Source: Prochlorococcus sp. AG-424-P18
GTDB lineage: Bacteria > Cyanobacteriota > Cyanobacteriia > PCC-6307 > Cyanobiaceae
Assembly: GCA_003213235.1 (NCBI GenBank)
Contig: QCNJ01000006.1
Span: forward strand, 1-64,000
DNA length: 64,000 nucleotides
Direction of reading: 5' to 3'
A program made the translations under genes and the position numbers. This document shows, in pieces, positions 1 through 8,158 of the stretch (positions are counted from its first letter, which is position 1; each line of letters opens with the position of its first letter). A model generated the notes under the pieces. The model ran no database searches, had not been told where the DNA came from, and saw only the letters and a program-made list of their open reading frames with translations.

Positions 1-60
1 GATAATGTAGTTACGAAGTTGCTGAAAAATAGTAAATGCCAACTCATAAAGTCGAAATGA
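1..60 (+). CDS. Possible C-terminal end of a gene cut by the window edge
   Basis: Frame 1 is open from the first base to a TGA at 58-60 (19 codons, Lys-rich), while the other two forward frames stop within a few codons. This could be the tail of an upstream rightward gene. Nineteen codons is too short to identify anything, and an open run of this length is common by chance. Confidence 0.2.
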   Translation, partial: DNVVTKLLKNSKCQLIKSK

Positions 61-170
61 AATTGTTAGATTTTAATAATTGTGGAAAAAAAACTAGATA
101 AAAATATTGCAGTATAAAGATAAAAAGTTATATTTTTTTATTAATTGATCTAATTCGTTCCTCTTTAGTT

Positions 171-2618
171 TTACTTTCCCCAAATTTTATTAACCTTATT
201 AGTTATTTTATCTTGAAAGATATTCATTAAGGTAATATTTCCTTTTACTATTTTTTGCTGCTTTTCGACTTCATCAATAATCTTTTTTTGTTGATCAATT
301 GGGGGGACAGGAACTAGTAATTTTTTTAATGTATTAGCATTAAATTGAGGTTGTCCTCCACCAATAACGAGTCGTTTTTTTTGAATCTCGAAGTTATTCG
401 ATTGAGCGAAAATCCAAAAGAATTTTGGAATAAATTGTTCATTTAGAGAAACCTTTATTAAATATCCTGCAAATATTGATGGTTCATTATCTTCAAAATA
501 TAAACATTTTCCATAAGTCGCTCCAGTTCTAGCAATAAGTATGTCATGTTTTTTGAGTATATACTCTTCTTTTGAAGAATCTATAGAAGCATACTTTTTA
601 TCATCTGATCGCAATAAACCGAACTCGTTAATATCAGTAATTCTAATAAATCTATGACTTCCTTCTTCTGCGGCACTTTCTCCTCCAAGTCCATATTTTA
701 GGGTAGCAACTTTGCCTAATTCAATCATTTCCCATGATGAATCAATTTCGAAGGTTGGTTTGTAGTTTTTAAAAATCTTTTCAGATCCGTCTATTACGTG
801 CTGATAATTTTCAAGTTCATTAACAATAACTTTTTGATCTTCTATTGGTGGGAGCGGAATTTCTATTTCCTTTATTGAGAGATTGATGCCTCCAATTATC
901 CCTTGAATATAGGGCGCTAGAATTGTTTTGAAGGTTGGGTTTTTTAATATATAGAATAAAAATTTGCTAATTATTTTCTGGTTACATCGTAGTAAAAAGA
1001 CATGCTCATTGATGGATGCTTTTTCATACTCTCGTTGGAATAAACCTATTTTCCCAGTAGTTGCTCCATCTTTAACAATTAGAACATCTCCGTGTTCAAG
1101 TTTGCCTTTATTAAGTTCTTCAAAAAAATCCTCTGATACATAGACCATTTTCTCTGATTTTATTTTCCCATTTGAGTCAATCTGTCCTCCCCCGATGCTT
1201 GGAATTCCACTTGTTTTTGCTCCACCTCTTTCTCTTGCACCAGACTGAATTTCTACCAAATCACCTAACTTAACCAAGTCGAAATCTGTCTTCTTATTGG
1301 TGAATATTTCCAGATAGTTAGAAAATGAAAATGAGATATCTGAATTATCTAAAACTGTTTTTTTGGCAACCTCTATATATCTTTCATCATTCAAGTCTCT
1401 TTCACTAATTAATTGGATAACATCGGGCAAGTCATTTTTTGCAATGGGTGTTCTTTTTGCTCCTAAATTGAATCCATCATTCTCGACTTTTGCGAAAAAT
1501 ATATTTTCTGATTTTTGATTGAGTTCCTTATCGAGAATAAGAATTGAAGTTTTAACTCCAGAGTATGGTTGAAATACCCCGCCTGGTAGAGAAATGACCC
1601 CTATTAATGAGTCCTCAATGAGTTTTTTTCTAAGAGTTTTATATGCATTACCTGTTTGGAAAATAATACCTTCTGGGACAATTATGCCTGCTCTACCCTT
1701 GGGTTTGAGGTGCTCCCTAATATAGTCAATAAAAAGTACCTCTGCTCTATTAGATTTAATACCAAATCTTGAATGTGGTTTTATTCCTCCAGAAGGCGAA
1801 AAGAAAGGAGGATTGGCAAGGATTATGTCGAAATATTCATTCCACTTATCTTCAGAAGAAATGGTGTCATATTCGCTAATATTTGGTCTAGAAAAATTAT
1901 GAAGATACATATTTACTAAAGATATCCTTGACATAGCAGGGTCAATGTCATACCCAACTAAATTTTCTCCAATTCGTTTTCGTTCTTTAGCGTTAAGTTG
2001 ATCTCCAATTCTTGTTTGAGTATTTTTAGTAAGTATATGTTTGTACGCAGAGATTAAAAAACCTGAAGTTCCGCAAGCAGGATCTAATATAGTCTCATTT
2101 TTTTTTGGATTTACTATTTCGATGATGAAATTGATAATGTGACGTGGAGTTCTAAATTGACCAGCATCTCCCTGTGATCCCATGAACGACAAAAGATATT
2201 CGTAGGCATTACCTAATTGTTCTGAATTAGAGTAATGAAATGTATTTATCTCTTTCAAAAACATATTTAAAGTAGATGGATCTTTAAAAGGAAGAAATGA
2301 ATTTTTGAAAATCTCTCTAAATATGGATGGAGCATGACGGTTATTGTATAAATTCTCAATTGCATCACTATAGAGTTTGACTTTTTCTACACCTAATAGT
2401 TTTGGGTCGAAAAGATGTTTCCAAGAATATTTTTCATATTCATCAATAAAAAAGGAGGGAACGCCACCCATTTCAATTGCTTCATTATCCATGTCATACA
2501 TGAATTTATAAATTAAACCTGTAGTTATCTGTTCAACTTGACTTTGAGGACTTGGTATCTTTCCGACAAGAATATTCCTTAGATTATCGATCCTTTTTTT
2601 TGTTACGCTATCCAACAT
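171..2618 (-). CDS. hsdM-hsdS: Type I restriction-modification methylase-specificity fusion (HsdM-HsdS), 815 aa
   Basis: Adenine-N6 DNA methyltransferase fused to its own sequence-specificity module. Residues about 10-125 resemble the HsdM N-terminal helical domain. Residues 150-430 are the N6_Mtase domain, with the SAM-binding motif DPACGTSGF (179-187) and the catalytic NPPF (269-272). Two successive target-recognition repeats follow, starting near residues 450 and 655, each opening with a 'LG.. ...G' pattern typical of HsdS and ending in a 'P.PP...Q' helix start. Most type I systems encode M and S separately, so the single chain is unusual. The ATG start overlaps the end of hsdR by 11 bases, so the order on the minus strand is hsdR then hsdMS, in one operon. 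It should methylate a bipartite site and guide HsdR. The family is secure; the recognition sequence cannot be read from the gene. Confidence 0.93.
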   Translation of the reverse strand: MLDSVTKKRIDNLRNILVGKIPSPQSQVEQITTGLIYKFMYDMDNEAIEMGGVPSFFIDEYEKYSWKHLFDPKLLGVEKVKLYSDAIENLYNNRHAPSIFREIFKNSFLPFKDPSTLNMFLKEINTFHYSNSEQLGNAYEYLLSFMGSQGDAGQFRTPRHIINFIIEIVNPKKNETILDPACGTSGFLISAYKHILTKNTQTRIGDQLNAKERKRIGENLVGYDIDPAMSRISLVNMYLHNFSRPNISEYDTISSEDKWNEYFDIILANPPFFSPSGGIKPHSRFGIKSNRAEVLFIDYIREHLKPKGRAGIIVPEGIIFQTGNAYKTLRKKLIEDSLIGVISLPGGVFQPYSGVKTSILILDKELNQKSENIFFAKVENDGFNLGAKRTPIAKNDLPDVIQLISERDLNDERYIEVAKKTVLDNSDISFSFSNYLEIFTNKKTDFDLVKLGDLVEIQSGARERGGAKTSGIPSIGGGQIDSNGKIKSEKMVYVSEDFFEELNKGKLEHGDVLIVKDGATTGKIGLFQREYEKASINEHVFLLRCNQKIISKFLFYILKNPTFKTILAPYIQGIIGGINLSIKEIEIPLPPIEDQKVIVNELENYQHVIDGSEKIFKNYKPTFEIDSSWEMIELGKVATLKYGLGGESAAEEGSHRFIRITDINEFGLLRSDDKKYASIDSSKEEYILKKHDILIARTGATYGKCLYFEDNEPSIFAGYLIKVSLNEQFIPKFFWIFAQSNNFEIQKKRLVIGGGQPQFNANTLKKLLVPVPPIDQQKKIIDEVEKQQKIVKGNITLMNIFQDKITNKVNKIWGK

Positions 2619-5073
2619 TTGCTAATCGTTCCAAATCAATATTTTCTTTAATGTAATTTGGAATTCCTTGTTTTAGTTCGATAGGTAAAGTTTTAAATGC
2701 TTCTCCTGATGGATGCACTCCTAATTCTGCATATCGTTTACTTTCGATAATATCTCTAAATTCTTCATCTGTTGTATATGCTTCAAACACTTCTTTTGCA
2801 ATTGAATAAATTGAATCATCTGGTTTTAATGCTTTATCTAATTTATCGAATTCTTCATCTAAACATTCACGTTGAGAAGGTATATGTTGAATATGATCAA
2901 AGGCATGAAGAAGGATTTCTTTCATTGAGATTTTCCTATCTATTCCAAGAGATTTTCTAAGTTTTTCAAGAGAGAAATATTCATCCGCTTTGTCTATAAC
3001 TTTTTCATAAAGATATTTTTCCGCTTCATTGAAATTCTTCCTCTGAACTAACTCTCTCATTAATTCATTTTCAGTTACTTTCCTTTTAAAAGATGGATAA
3101 AGATCTCTATCAATTTTCATCCCTTTACTAGAAATTAAAATTTCTTTTATTTCTGCTATAGGATCTGGGATAGTGCTAATTACTTCTTCGATAGGTGGAG
3201 GGGGCGGTGTTGGATTTATTCCATTTGATGGTTTGGAAGGAAGTTTTATAACCTCGTCATAATCAAATTCCTTTTCGAAGTATTCATAATTTCCAAAAAA
3301 GTCAAATAAAAGAAATTGTGTTTTATTGGCATCAGTATCATCAGGAATTTCTGATTTTGATATCCAATATTCTGAGAAATCACACTTTCTTGTTCCTCTT
3401 CCTTTCATCTGAATAAATTCACTTGGAGAATAAACAGGACGCATCATACAAATATTCAAAATATCTGTGCAGTCGTATCCAGTTGTCATCATTCCAACTG
3501 TGACGCAAACTCTTGTTTTGGAAGTTCGATAATAGGAGTTAATTTTAGATTGTCCGTTTAGCGAGTTATTTCTAAAATTAGTTGTCATATTTTGTGAGTC
3601 TGTGATATCTGAAGTTACTTGAACTGCGAAATCAGAATTATATTTTTTTGGAAAAAGTTTTTCAGCGAGGATATTCAAAGTTTGAGTCACTTTTGAAGCA
3701 TGATTTTGCGATACACAGAAAATCAGTGTTTTACCTATTTCTTCCGTGTAGGGATCTTTGAGTGCATTTTTGATAAATGTTTCAGCGAAAATCGTGTTTG
3801 TATTGTCTGAAAAAAACTTTTTTTCGAAATCTTTTTGTTTGAATGATTCTTCACAATCATTCCCATCTTCATCAACCATATTCAAAATATATCCTTCTTC
3901 AGAAAGTAATTGAGTTGAAATTTCTGTTCTAGCATCAATAACTTTAGGGTTCAGTAAATATCCATCTTTTACTCCATCTTCCAAAGAATATCTAAATGTA
4001 GGTTCACCGCTGTCGCATCCAAAAATAGTATAGGTATCGAGCATTAATCTTCTTTCTAACTGCTTTGGATTATTGATTTCAACTTCTTCAATATCAACTG
4101 ATTTTAAGTAGTCCTTTGGAGTAGCAGTTAGACCTAATTTAAATCCAATAAAGTATTCAAAAACTTTTCTACTTCTTGTACCAAGAGAACGGTGTGCTTC
4201 ATCAGAAATCACTAGATCAAAGTCGTCAGGTCGGAAAACTTTTCTATATTTGTTCTTATTTACAAAAGATTGAACAGTTGAAATTACAATCTCTGCTCTT
4301 TTCCAATCTGACTGATTTTCTTTCCAAATGACAGAGTTAAAGTCATTTTTTAAAACTTCATCAAATTCTTTTTGTGCTTGAGTTTCTAACTCAATCCGAT
4401 CAACAAGAAATAGGATGCGTTTTACGCTGTATAAGCGTAAAAACATTTTTATGATCGCAGACGAGGTAAGAGTCTTACCTGTTCCAGTCGCCATCTCTAA
4501 GAGAAATCTATCTTTGCCTTCTCTGATATCTTTTTGAACTGCCTTAACTGCCCTTAATTGATAATCTCGCAATATTCGCAGTTTGTTCTTTTTAAGAAAA
4601 CCTTCTCTTTTAGTTTCATCAAGATAGTCAGGGTTTTGGAGAAAATTTGGTAGTTGAGTTTTAGCAATGTAGAAGTTATCAATTTCTTCTGATTCTTTTC
4701 TAGGCGGATTAAAATTAGATTTTCTTAATTCGAGTTGCTCTTGTGAAAAAAAAGAATTAATTATTGTCGGATTACCTTGTTCAATATCCCAAAAATAATG
4801 TTGAAAACCATTCGACAATATTATGAATCGGCAATTTAGAGATTTAGCATAATCTCTTGCTTGTTCTTTGCCGTTTAATGGAGTAGTTAGTTCATTTTTT
4901 GCTTCAATTACGCAAAGCGGGAAGGTTGAACTATCGAATAGGACATAATCTGCTCTTCCAGATTTGTTTCTAGTTTCTGTATCTACATTTATTATTCCTT
5001 CATCTCCAGGTAAATTCCATCCTGATTCTCTAAGTAAGTTATCAATGATTATCCTAGAATTTGCCTCCGACAT
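2608..5073 (-). CDS. hsdR: Type I restriction enzyme R subunit (HsdR, EcoEI-like), 821 aa
   Basis: ATP-dependent translocase and endonuclease of the type I system. The N-terminal nuclease domain shows the PD-(D/E)xK pattern, with Asp42 in RADYVLF and E57-A-K59, followed by the QxxxY motif (Q71-Y75) typical of type I R subunits. The superfamily 2 motor has Walker A ATGTGKT (195-201), DEAH (291-294), LTATP and the motif VI-like QMKGRGTR. The C-terminal quarter after a proline-rich linker resembles the EcoEI R C-terminal domain. At 821 aa it is shorter than EcoKI-type HsdR but normal for the EcoEI group. All catalytic motifs are intact, so the enzyme is predicted active. It is the first gene of the operon, with hsdMS overlapping its end. 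Confidence 0.93.
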   Translation of the reverse strand: MSEANSRIIIDNLLRESGWNLPGDEGIINVDTETRNKSGRADYVLFDSSTFPLCVIEAKNELTTPLNGKEQARDYAKSLNCRFIILSNGFQHYFWDIEQGNPTIINSFFSQEQLELRKSNFNPPRKESEEIDNFYIAKTQLPNFLQNPDYLDETKREGFLKKNKLRILRDYQLRAVKAVQKDIREGKDRFLLEMATGTGKTLTSSAIIKMFLRLYSVKRILFLVDRIELETQAQKEFDEVLKNDFNSVIWKENQSDWKRAEIVISTVQSFVNKNKYRKVFRPDDFDLVISDEAHRSLGTRSRKVFEYFIGFKLGLTATPKDYLKSVDIEEVEINNPKQLERRLMLDTYTIFGCDSGEPTFRYSLEDGVKDGYLLNPKVIDARTEISTQLLSEEGYILNMVDEDGNDCEESFKQKDFEKKFFSDNTNTIFAETFIKNALKDPYTEEIGKTLIFCVSQNHASKVTQTLNILAEKLFPKKYNSDFAVQVTSDITDSQNMTTNFRNNSLNGQSKINSYYRTSKTRVCVTVGMMTTGYDCTDILNICMMRPVYSPSEFIQMKGRGTRKCDFSEYWISKSEIPDDTDANKTQFLLFDFFGNYEYFEKEFDYDEVIKLPSKPSNGINPTPPPPPIEEVISTIPDPIAEIKEILISSKGMKIDRDLYPSFKRKVTENELMRELVQRKNFNEAEKYLYEKVIDKADEYFSLEKLRKSLGIDRKISMKEILLHAFDHIQHIPSQRECLDEEFDKLDKALKPDDSIYSIAKEVFEAYTTDEEFRDIIESKRYAELGVHPSGEAFKTLPIELKQGIPNYIKENIDLERLANVG

Positions 5074-5192
5074 TACTAAATTATTTCTATAGAAATTTTA
5101 ATTTCCTGAATTATATTCTAAAACTAGTAATTTTAATTTTTTTATGCAATTCAAAAATTAATTATATTGATAGTGAAATTAATACAGATTTA

Positions 5193-5384
5193 ATGCAACC
5201 TGCTAAAACGCCTGATGAACTTGCAGAAATGTATCCTGATCTAGAACCGTGGCAAAGGGATGAATTAGAAGTTTGGCACAGAGGATGGATTACAAAATTG
5301 ATGACTGGAGATGCGACATCAGAAGAATATAATGCAGCGATACCTCCACATCCAGACCCTCATCATCCTGAAGATGATCGATAA
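5193..5384 (+). CDS. Small acidic hypothetical protein, 63 aa, divergent from hsdR
   Basis: The frame is open from 5061, but the first 44 codons are a hydrophobic, AT-rich leader overlapping the hsdR start. The ATG at 5193 gives a much more protein-like 63-residue product with balanced codons. It contains YPDLEPWQRDELEVWHRGW and ends in a Pro-His-Asp-rich tail. By count there are 15 acidic residues against 5 Lys/Arg, so it is strongly acidic. No signal peptide, membrane segment or known motif is visible. It is transcribed away from hsdR, from a gap of about 120 bases. I do not recognise the family. Its acidity and position allow, but do not show, a role connected with the restriction system. 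Confidence 0.6.
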   Translation: MQPAKTPDELAEMYPDLEPWQRDELEVWHRGWITKLMTGDATSEEYNAAIPPHPDPHHPEDDR

Positions 5385-5451
5385 ATTAAAAAGATTTCTA
5401 ATTTTATGATGGAAAGAGAAAATGTTTACAAGATAAAATCTTGTGAAAAAT

Positions 5452-5473
5452 AGTTAGTGTAAAGTTAGTGTAA
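5452..5473 (+). repeat. Tandem 11-base direct repeat
   Basis: AGTTAGTGTAA occurs twice with no spacer (5452-5462 and 5463-5473), just upstream of the GC-rich candidate RNA. On the other strand each unit contains TTACA, the core of the RpaB half-site HLR1. The spacing here is 11 bases against the expected 10, so any regulatory meaning is only a suggestion. Confidence 0.6.
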
Positions 5474-5492
5474 TTCACTAAATGTAATCAAA

Positions 5493-5607
5493 TAGGGGTT
5501 CAAGAGTAGTCATACCAAGTCATTAGAGACTTGTTCGAAAATCGCCCGGGGAGTTCAATTACGGGTTCTTAAGACTTCAAGTTAATTCACTTGAGGTCTT
5601 TTTTATG
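5493..5607 (+). ncRNA. Candidate structured small RNA
   Basis: In an approximately 30 percent GC background, bases 5495-5567 are strikingly richer in GC. They hold a perfect 6-bp hairpin (CAAGTC 5516-5521 / GACTTG 5528-5533, loop ATTAGA), a CCCG (5545-5548) / CGGG (5562-5565) pairing, and then a 12-bp terminator hairpin with a T run. No reading frame fits it. GC islands with a terminator are the usual signature of small RNAs in AT-rich genomes. I tried tRNA, tmRNA, 4.5S and 6S RNA patterns by eye and none fit. The 5' end is not defined. Confidence 0.45.
5571..5605 (+). terminator. Strong rho-independent terminator
   Basis: The arms AAGACTTCAAGT (5571-5582) and ACTTGAGGTCTT (5589-5600) form a 12-bp stem with one G-U pair and a 6-base loop, followed directly by TTTTT. 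The T run is on the + strand side. It would end the candidate RNA, and perhaps read-through from the 63-aa ORF. Confidence 0.85.
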
Positions 5608-5808
5608 CTCTGATTTAGAACTTAAAAAATAAAAAATTCAGATATTTTGGAGTAATGCAGCTTTACCATTTTGATGTTGGGGTTAATATAAAGTTTATTA
5701 ATTACCAATTATAGAAAGAATATTAACTTTTATTTTCTTTTAAGATGGCCTAGAAAATCTTTAATTTCATTGATAATAGGATTAATTTCAATACTTCTTC
5801 AAAGCTGT

Positions 5809-6999
5809 TTAAAGATTATTTATTAAATGTATTATTTCATCACTAATTTTTTTATGTCCATACTCATTCCAATGCATATCATATGGTGAATTAAACCTTA
5901 ACTTTCTTTTTGTATAGTCTTTTTGAAAAATAGGTTTCATATCAACTACTTTAAATCCATTTGTTCTTGCTTTATTTATTAACTTTTTTCTCATTATTGA
6001 AAAGAAAGAGTTTTCGTTTAATGAGGTATTGTTATAAATAGATTTTCGATCTGCGTCAATTACTAAGAATGTCTTTTCACGAGAAAATTTATTTTTCCGA
6101 ATATCCTTAAGTTTTTTAATAAATATATCTATTGCTAATTCTCCCATAGTGTATCTTTCAGAAGGGGCTTCTATTTTTGTTGATACTATATTTACAGGAT
6201 TTTTTTGGTTTTCTTTTTGGTTTGTTAAAAATTTAAAATTCTGACTTAAAACACTGCCAAGATTTAAATTGTAAATCAGATATCGGGCTAAAGAACTTTT
6301 ATTTAAAATAAAATCAATTGATTTTTGAGGGAAACTTTGTTGATATGGAAAATTAACAAAATTCATATTTTCATTATTTTCATCAAAGTAAAATTGACCC
6401 AAACCGTTTCTTCTACCTTTAAGAGCATATTTTTCAAAAGACTCGTCAAAATCATCAGATGTTATTGGGATAATTAAAATAATTTTATCTAAATCAATAA
6501 ATTCCCTTGAATAATTAATTGAAGCAATATAGTTTGGTAATGCCATACCTGATGCAGCAATTGAGGTTGATATTATACGTTTCTTGTTTTTGATCAACTT
6601 ATTATTCAAAATGCCATGAAATGTTGATGCATTCTTGACTTGAAGTCCCTCAGTATATGAATCTCCTATTGAAAGAACTTGTATTTTGTTATTCTCATTT
6701 TTAAGGAAATCTTTAAAATCAATATCGCTAAATTGACCAATATCATTTGCTCGTTTAAAGACAATATTATTAAAAGGTTTAAATTTTCCTGCTGACCAAG
6801 TTCCTGTTGAATATGGTTTTCTTCTATGTAAGCAATATAAACTAATTTTCTTATTTAAATTACATTCAATAGGTTTCTCTAAAGGAAATAAACTTGTTGC
6901 AGGAGCAATTCTCGAGAATATTTCAAGCATTAAAAAAACAAAACTAAAACTAAAACTAATAGAATAGATTTTGACTAGAATTCCTTCCTGCTTAAGCAT
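5809..6999 (-). CDS. Membrane-anchored SGNH/GDSL-hydrolase-like protein, 396 aa
   Basis: An N-terminal hydrophobic segment (about residues 8-28) looks like an uncleaved signal anchor, placing the rest outside the cytoplasmic membrane. The block I motif GDSYTEG starts at Gly112, giving the candidate nucleophile Ser114. Near the C-terminus DMHWNEYGH (374-382) supplies the Asp-His pair. The D-x-H-W-N arrangement recalls AlgX/AlgJ-type SGNH enzymes that handle O-acetyl groups on polysaccharides. Lys/Asn/Phe/Ile content is high, as expected for low GC. It stands alone between two AT-rich gaps in the accessory part of the window. A role in modifying surface glycans is inference; the family assignment rests on two motifs only. 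Confidence 0.65.
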   Translation of the reverse strand: MLKQEGILVKIYSISFSFSFVFLMLEIFSRIAPATSLFPLEKPIECNLNKKISLYCLHRRKPYSTGTWSAGKFKPFNNIVFKRANDIGQFSDIDFKDFLKNENNKIQVLSIGDSYTEGLQVKNASTFHGILNNKLIKNKKRIISTSIAASGMALPNYIASINYSREFIDLDKIILIIPITSDDFDESFEKYALKGRRNGLGQFYFDENNENMNFVNFPYQQSFPQKSIDFILNKSSLARYLIYNLNLGSVLSQNFKFLTNQKENQKNPVNIVSTKIEAPSERYTMGELAIDIFIKKLKDIRKNKFSREKTFLVIDADRKSIYNNTSLNENSFFSIMRKKLINKARTNGFKVVDMKPIFQKDYTKRKLRFNSPYDMHWNEYGHKKISDEIIHLINNL

Positions 7000-7385
7000 T
7001 TATCAATTTGTTTAAATGTAGAAAATAATTATTCTTAAAGTGAATGATACTAATTTCTCTCAAATAATATAAGTAATTAATTAACCAAACCATCACTTTT
7101 CAATTATTTGATTTTTTATCATATTAAAAGATTTATCAAATATGTTATTCCTGGTAGAATTTAGATATGCATTTAAGATGGGAAACAATCATTTATTTAA
7201 TAAGTATTTAGATTATTACATGAGTTACGGAAAATAAATAAATTTATATATAGTCGATTTTAATATCATTAAAAAAACTTTGATTAAAGATTTTGTATTT
7301 GAATCTCCAAAGAATTTAAGTTGTTTTTTGTTCTAAATTAAGTAAAAAAATTATTTTTTTTCGACTTAATATTTTTTTAAAAAAT
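7000..7385. other. 386-base AT-rich gap without a recognisable gene
   Basis: I see only very short frames, the best being 19 codons at 7178-7237 (+). There are many A and T runs and no clear hairpin with a T tract. It separates two leftward genes, so it may hold the promoter of the SGNH gene. Confidence 0.6.
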
Positions 7386-7745
7386 CTAGTCATTCCACAT
7401 ATCTTCTTTTTCTTTATCTAAATTACTTTTCTTAAGTAATTCCATCCTCATTTCATGAAGCTCTTCTTCATTTTCAATTAGCTTTTTATCATCATTAAAT
7501 TTTCTTTGTATTTCTAAAATAATTACTTCAAAATTTTCTCCAAAAAAATCTGACATTTCTTGCCAAGCTTCCATTTCCTCTTCTTTGCCAATAGTATCGT
7601 TGATCTGATGAGAAATAATTTCTAGCACATATTGTTTGAGTTGTTTATGACTCATTGATTCAACTTTTTTTTGAATATAAAATTCTTTAAGATTTTCTAA
7701 TTGTTTTTTTGATAAATCAGAATAGATAATTGACTTCTTTTTCAT
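7386..7745 (-). CDS. Hypothetical charged helical protein, 119 aa
   Basis: It is rich in Glu and Lys with heptad-like Leu/Ile spacing, as expected of a mainly helical, possibly coiled-coil cytosolic protein. There is no signal peptide, Cys motif or known domain. An internal segment around EEEMEAWQEMSDFFGENFE is the most distinctive part. The ATG start is clear and the codon use resembles the core genes. It has large untranscribed-looking gaps on both sides, so it is probably a single-gene unit. I do not recognise the function. Confidence 0.7.
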   Translation of the reverse strand: MKKKSIIYSDLSKKQLENLKEFYIQKKVESMSHKQLKQYVLEIISHQINDTIGKEEEMEAWQEMSDFFGENFEVIILEIQRKFNDDKKLIENEEELHEMRMELLKKSNLDKEKEDMWND

Positions 7746-8158
7746 GAATATTTAGATTTTTTTAAATATAAACAAAATTCTTAACTTAAACACAAAATGA
7801 ATGAGTAACTCTATTCGAATTTATAAAATCAATTTGAACAATTTTGAAAGCTTGAAAAAACAATTTAACTATATTTTCAGATGCCTTGCTATTAAACCTT
7901 GGATCACAAAATCTTTTATATTTAATGGCAGATTATCTCAAAAAAATCTTCTGATTATTAAGAAATGATTAATAGAATCGAAAGAAATTATAAAATTTGA
8001 TTTTTTAAAAAGTTCTAGATTTCTCTCTAATACGCTGCCATTATTGATTTAATTAACAAATCTAATTGATAAAATTGTTTACATTCATTCAGCAATCTTT
8101 CTAAATTCTTGAGAGAATCATATTACAAATTTTAATTTTAATTTAATAGTTTATAAAT
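7746..8158. other. 413-base AT-rich gap upstream of rpaA
   Basis: It contains a possible 55-codon ORF (7801-7968, listed separately). Closer to rpaA is a lone GTTTACATT at about 8089, which matches an RpaB half-site, but no properly spaced second half is present. The last 60 bases are almost pure A/T and serve as the rpaA leader. Confidence 0.55.
7801..7968 (+). CDS. Possible small basic ORF, 55 aa
   Basis: ATG at 7801 to TGA at 7966-7968. The product is basic (many Lys, Arg and Asn) with no motif. In sequence this AT-rich a random 55-codon run should be rare (stop codons are frequent), but the gap offers many chances. No ribosome-binding site is obvious. It may be a real small gene, a decayed gene or chance. 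Confidence 0.3.
   Translation: MSNSIRIYKINLNNFESLKKQFNYIFRCLAIKPWITKSFIFNGRLSQKNLLIIKK

Larger units (their letters stand above)
5385..5808. other. 424-base intergenic stretch containing a GC-rich structured segment
   Basis: No convincing coding region. The middle (about 5450-5610) has a tandem 11-base repeat, two hairpins and a terminator and is listed separately. The right part (5640-5808) is plain AT-rich sequence with only chance-sized ORFs. Confidence 0.7.

Noticed and set aside
2772-2960. 62-codon rightward ORF inside hsdR
   Set aside because: Antisense shadow of a clear gene with no independent signal.
5061-5192. Upstream extension of the 63-aa ORF to 5061
   Set aside because: It overlaps the hsdR start region and encodes a hydrophobic run typical of translated AT-rich non-coding DNA; the ATG at 5193 begins protein-like sequence.
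5495-5567. tRNA or tmRNA fragment in the GC-rich gap
   Set aside because: A GTTCGA is present, but no acceptor stem, 7-base anticodon loop or T-arm of correct length can be built, and no tmRNA tag frame is seen.
5735-5803. Leftward frame of about 22 codons after the SGNH gene that reads like a protein C-terminus
   Set aside because: Too short and without a recognisable match; cannot be told from chance, though a gene remnant is possible.
7178-7237. 19-codon ORF in the 7000-7385 gap
   Set aside because: Protein-like composition but the length is fully expected by chance.
8085-8100. HLR1 (RpaB) site upstream of rpaA
   Set aside because: Only one half-site (GTTTACATT) is present; the second half at the required spacing is missing.
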